A DNA stretch of 5,019 bases. Origin: JBGOUJ01 sp041477005 (GTDB lineage Bacteria > Acidobacteriota > Terriglobia > Bryobacterales > JACQDG01). Under the pieces are notes generated by a model that had not been told where the DNA came from, did no database searches, and saw only the letters and a list, made by a program, of their open reading frames with translations. Of the stretch, positions 4,759 to 5,019 are shown piece after piece. The stretch covers positions 1-5,019 of the forward strand of contig JBGOUJ010000585.1 in assembly GCA_041477005.1 (NCBI GenBank), given 5' to 3'. The translations under genes were made by a program, and so were the position numbers. Within the stretch, counting starts at the first letter, position 1; every line of letters starts with the position of its first letter.

Positions 4759-5019
4759 TATCTTCCGCGCTGTGGGCCGCTGACAGGAACGTCGCCTCGA
4801 ACTGCGACGGCGGAAGGTAGATGCCCTGTTCGAGCATCGCCTGGAAAAACCGGCCATAGGCCTGGGTGTCGCTGCGCTTGGCGGTCTCGTAATCGGTCAC
4901 CGGCCCGGCGGTAAAGAAGAAAGTGAAGAGGGAGCCGACGCGGTTGATGGTGAGCGGCCGGCCGGCGGATCGCGCCGCCTGGGCGATCCCATCGCAGAGC
5001 CGGGCGGCGCCTCGCTCTA
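4688..5019 (-). CDS. hemL: Glutamate-1-semialdehyde 2,1-aminomutase, C-terminal part (5' end outside window)
   Basis: PLP enzyme converting glutamate-1-semialdehyde to 5-aminolevulinate, the tetrapyrrole precursor made from glutamyl-tRNA, in the cytosol. Reading from the right edge (frame begins at base 5017), 109 residues are visible. NRVGSLFTFFFT, YGRFFQAMLEQGIYLPPSQFE and a FLSAAHSAEDINKT stretch match the C-terminal third of HemL, in order and spacing (compare E. coli FFxxMLxxGVYLAPSxFE and SxAHSxEDINxT). The PLP-binding lysine lies outside the window. The frame stays open to the edge, so the GTG at 4900 is internal. After the conserved last helix the protein ends in an Ala/Pro-rich tail (ATAPAPTAPG) that seems to extend past the usual end. 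The TGA stop at 4688-4690 lies 71 bases inside the 3' end of the opposing gene. Confidence 0.95.
   Translation of the reverse strand, partial: ERGAARLCDGIAQAARSAGRPLTINRVGSLFTFFFTAGPVTDYETAKRSDTQAYGRFFQAMLEQGIYLPPSQFEATFLSAAHSAEDINKTVDAAAAAWRATAPAPTAPG

Noticed and set aside
4898..4900. GTG as the start of a short separate gene on the minus strand
   Set aside because: The same frame continues upstream to the window edge with good HemL similarity (RVGSLFTFFFT), so this codon is internal.

Overview
The window is GC-rich, densely coding bacterial DNA of ordinary chromosomal character. It holds eight protein genes, two of them cut by the window edges. I see no RNA gene, insertion sequence, CRISPR array or phage gene. 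The clearest taxonomic hint is the transketolase fragment: it is the animal-type form, known from metazoa and from some bacteria. Together with secreted proteins of unknown family and a DoxX/MauE-thioredoxin fusion, this would suit an acidobacterium of the Solibacter/Bryobacter type. That placement is an inference from recollected protein similarity and is not proven by the sequence.

Left block, + strand, 1-2379: the C-terminal part of a transketolase, a major facilitator transporter resembling sugar-acid/organic-anion carriers, and a small secreted protein of unknown function. The gaps between them are 16 and 5 bases, so they are probably one transcript joining sugar uptake with non-oxidative pentose-phosphate metabolism. 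The third gene ends 8 bases from a convergent gene.

Middle block, - strand, 3191 down to 2388: rpmB (ribosomal protein L28, four-cysteine zinc-ribbon form) followed by a 197-residue protein of unknown function. The second gene starts at TTG just after two tandem in-frame TAG stops, with its Shine-Dalgarno inside the end of rpmB, so the two are probably translationally coupled. Upstream of rpmB is a short AT-rich intergenic region with a 10-base direct repeat, an 8-bp-stem hairpin and a weak promoter candidate.

Right block, 3269-5019: a - strand membrane protein fusing a DoxX/MauE-like membrane domain to an extracytoplasmic thioredoxin-like domain with a CPHC active site. Divergent from it, with only 26 bases between the start codons, is a + strand protein with a signal peptide and one C-terminal membrane anchor. 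Its 3' end overlaps by 71 bases the convergent 3' end of hemL (glutamate-1-semialdehyde aminomutase, tetrapyrrole synthesis), which runs off the right edge.

Nothing here amounts to a demonstrable new system. The best leads are the membrane redox fusion with its divergent anchored partner, and the unknown gene coupled to rpmB.
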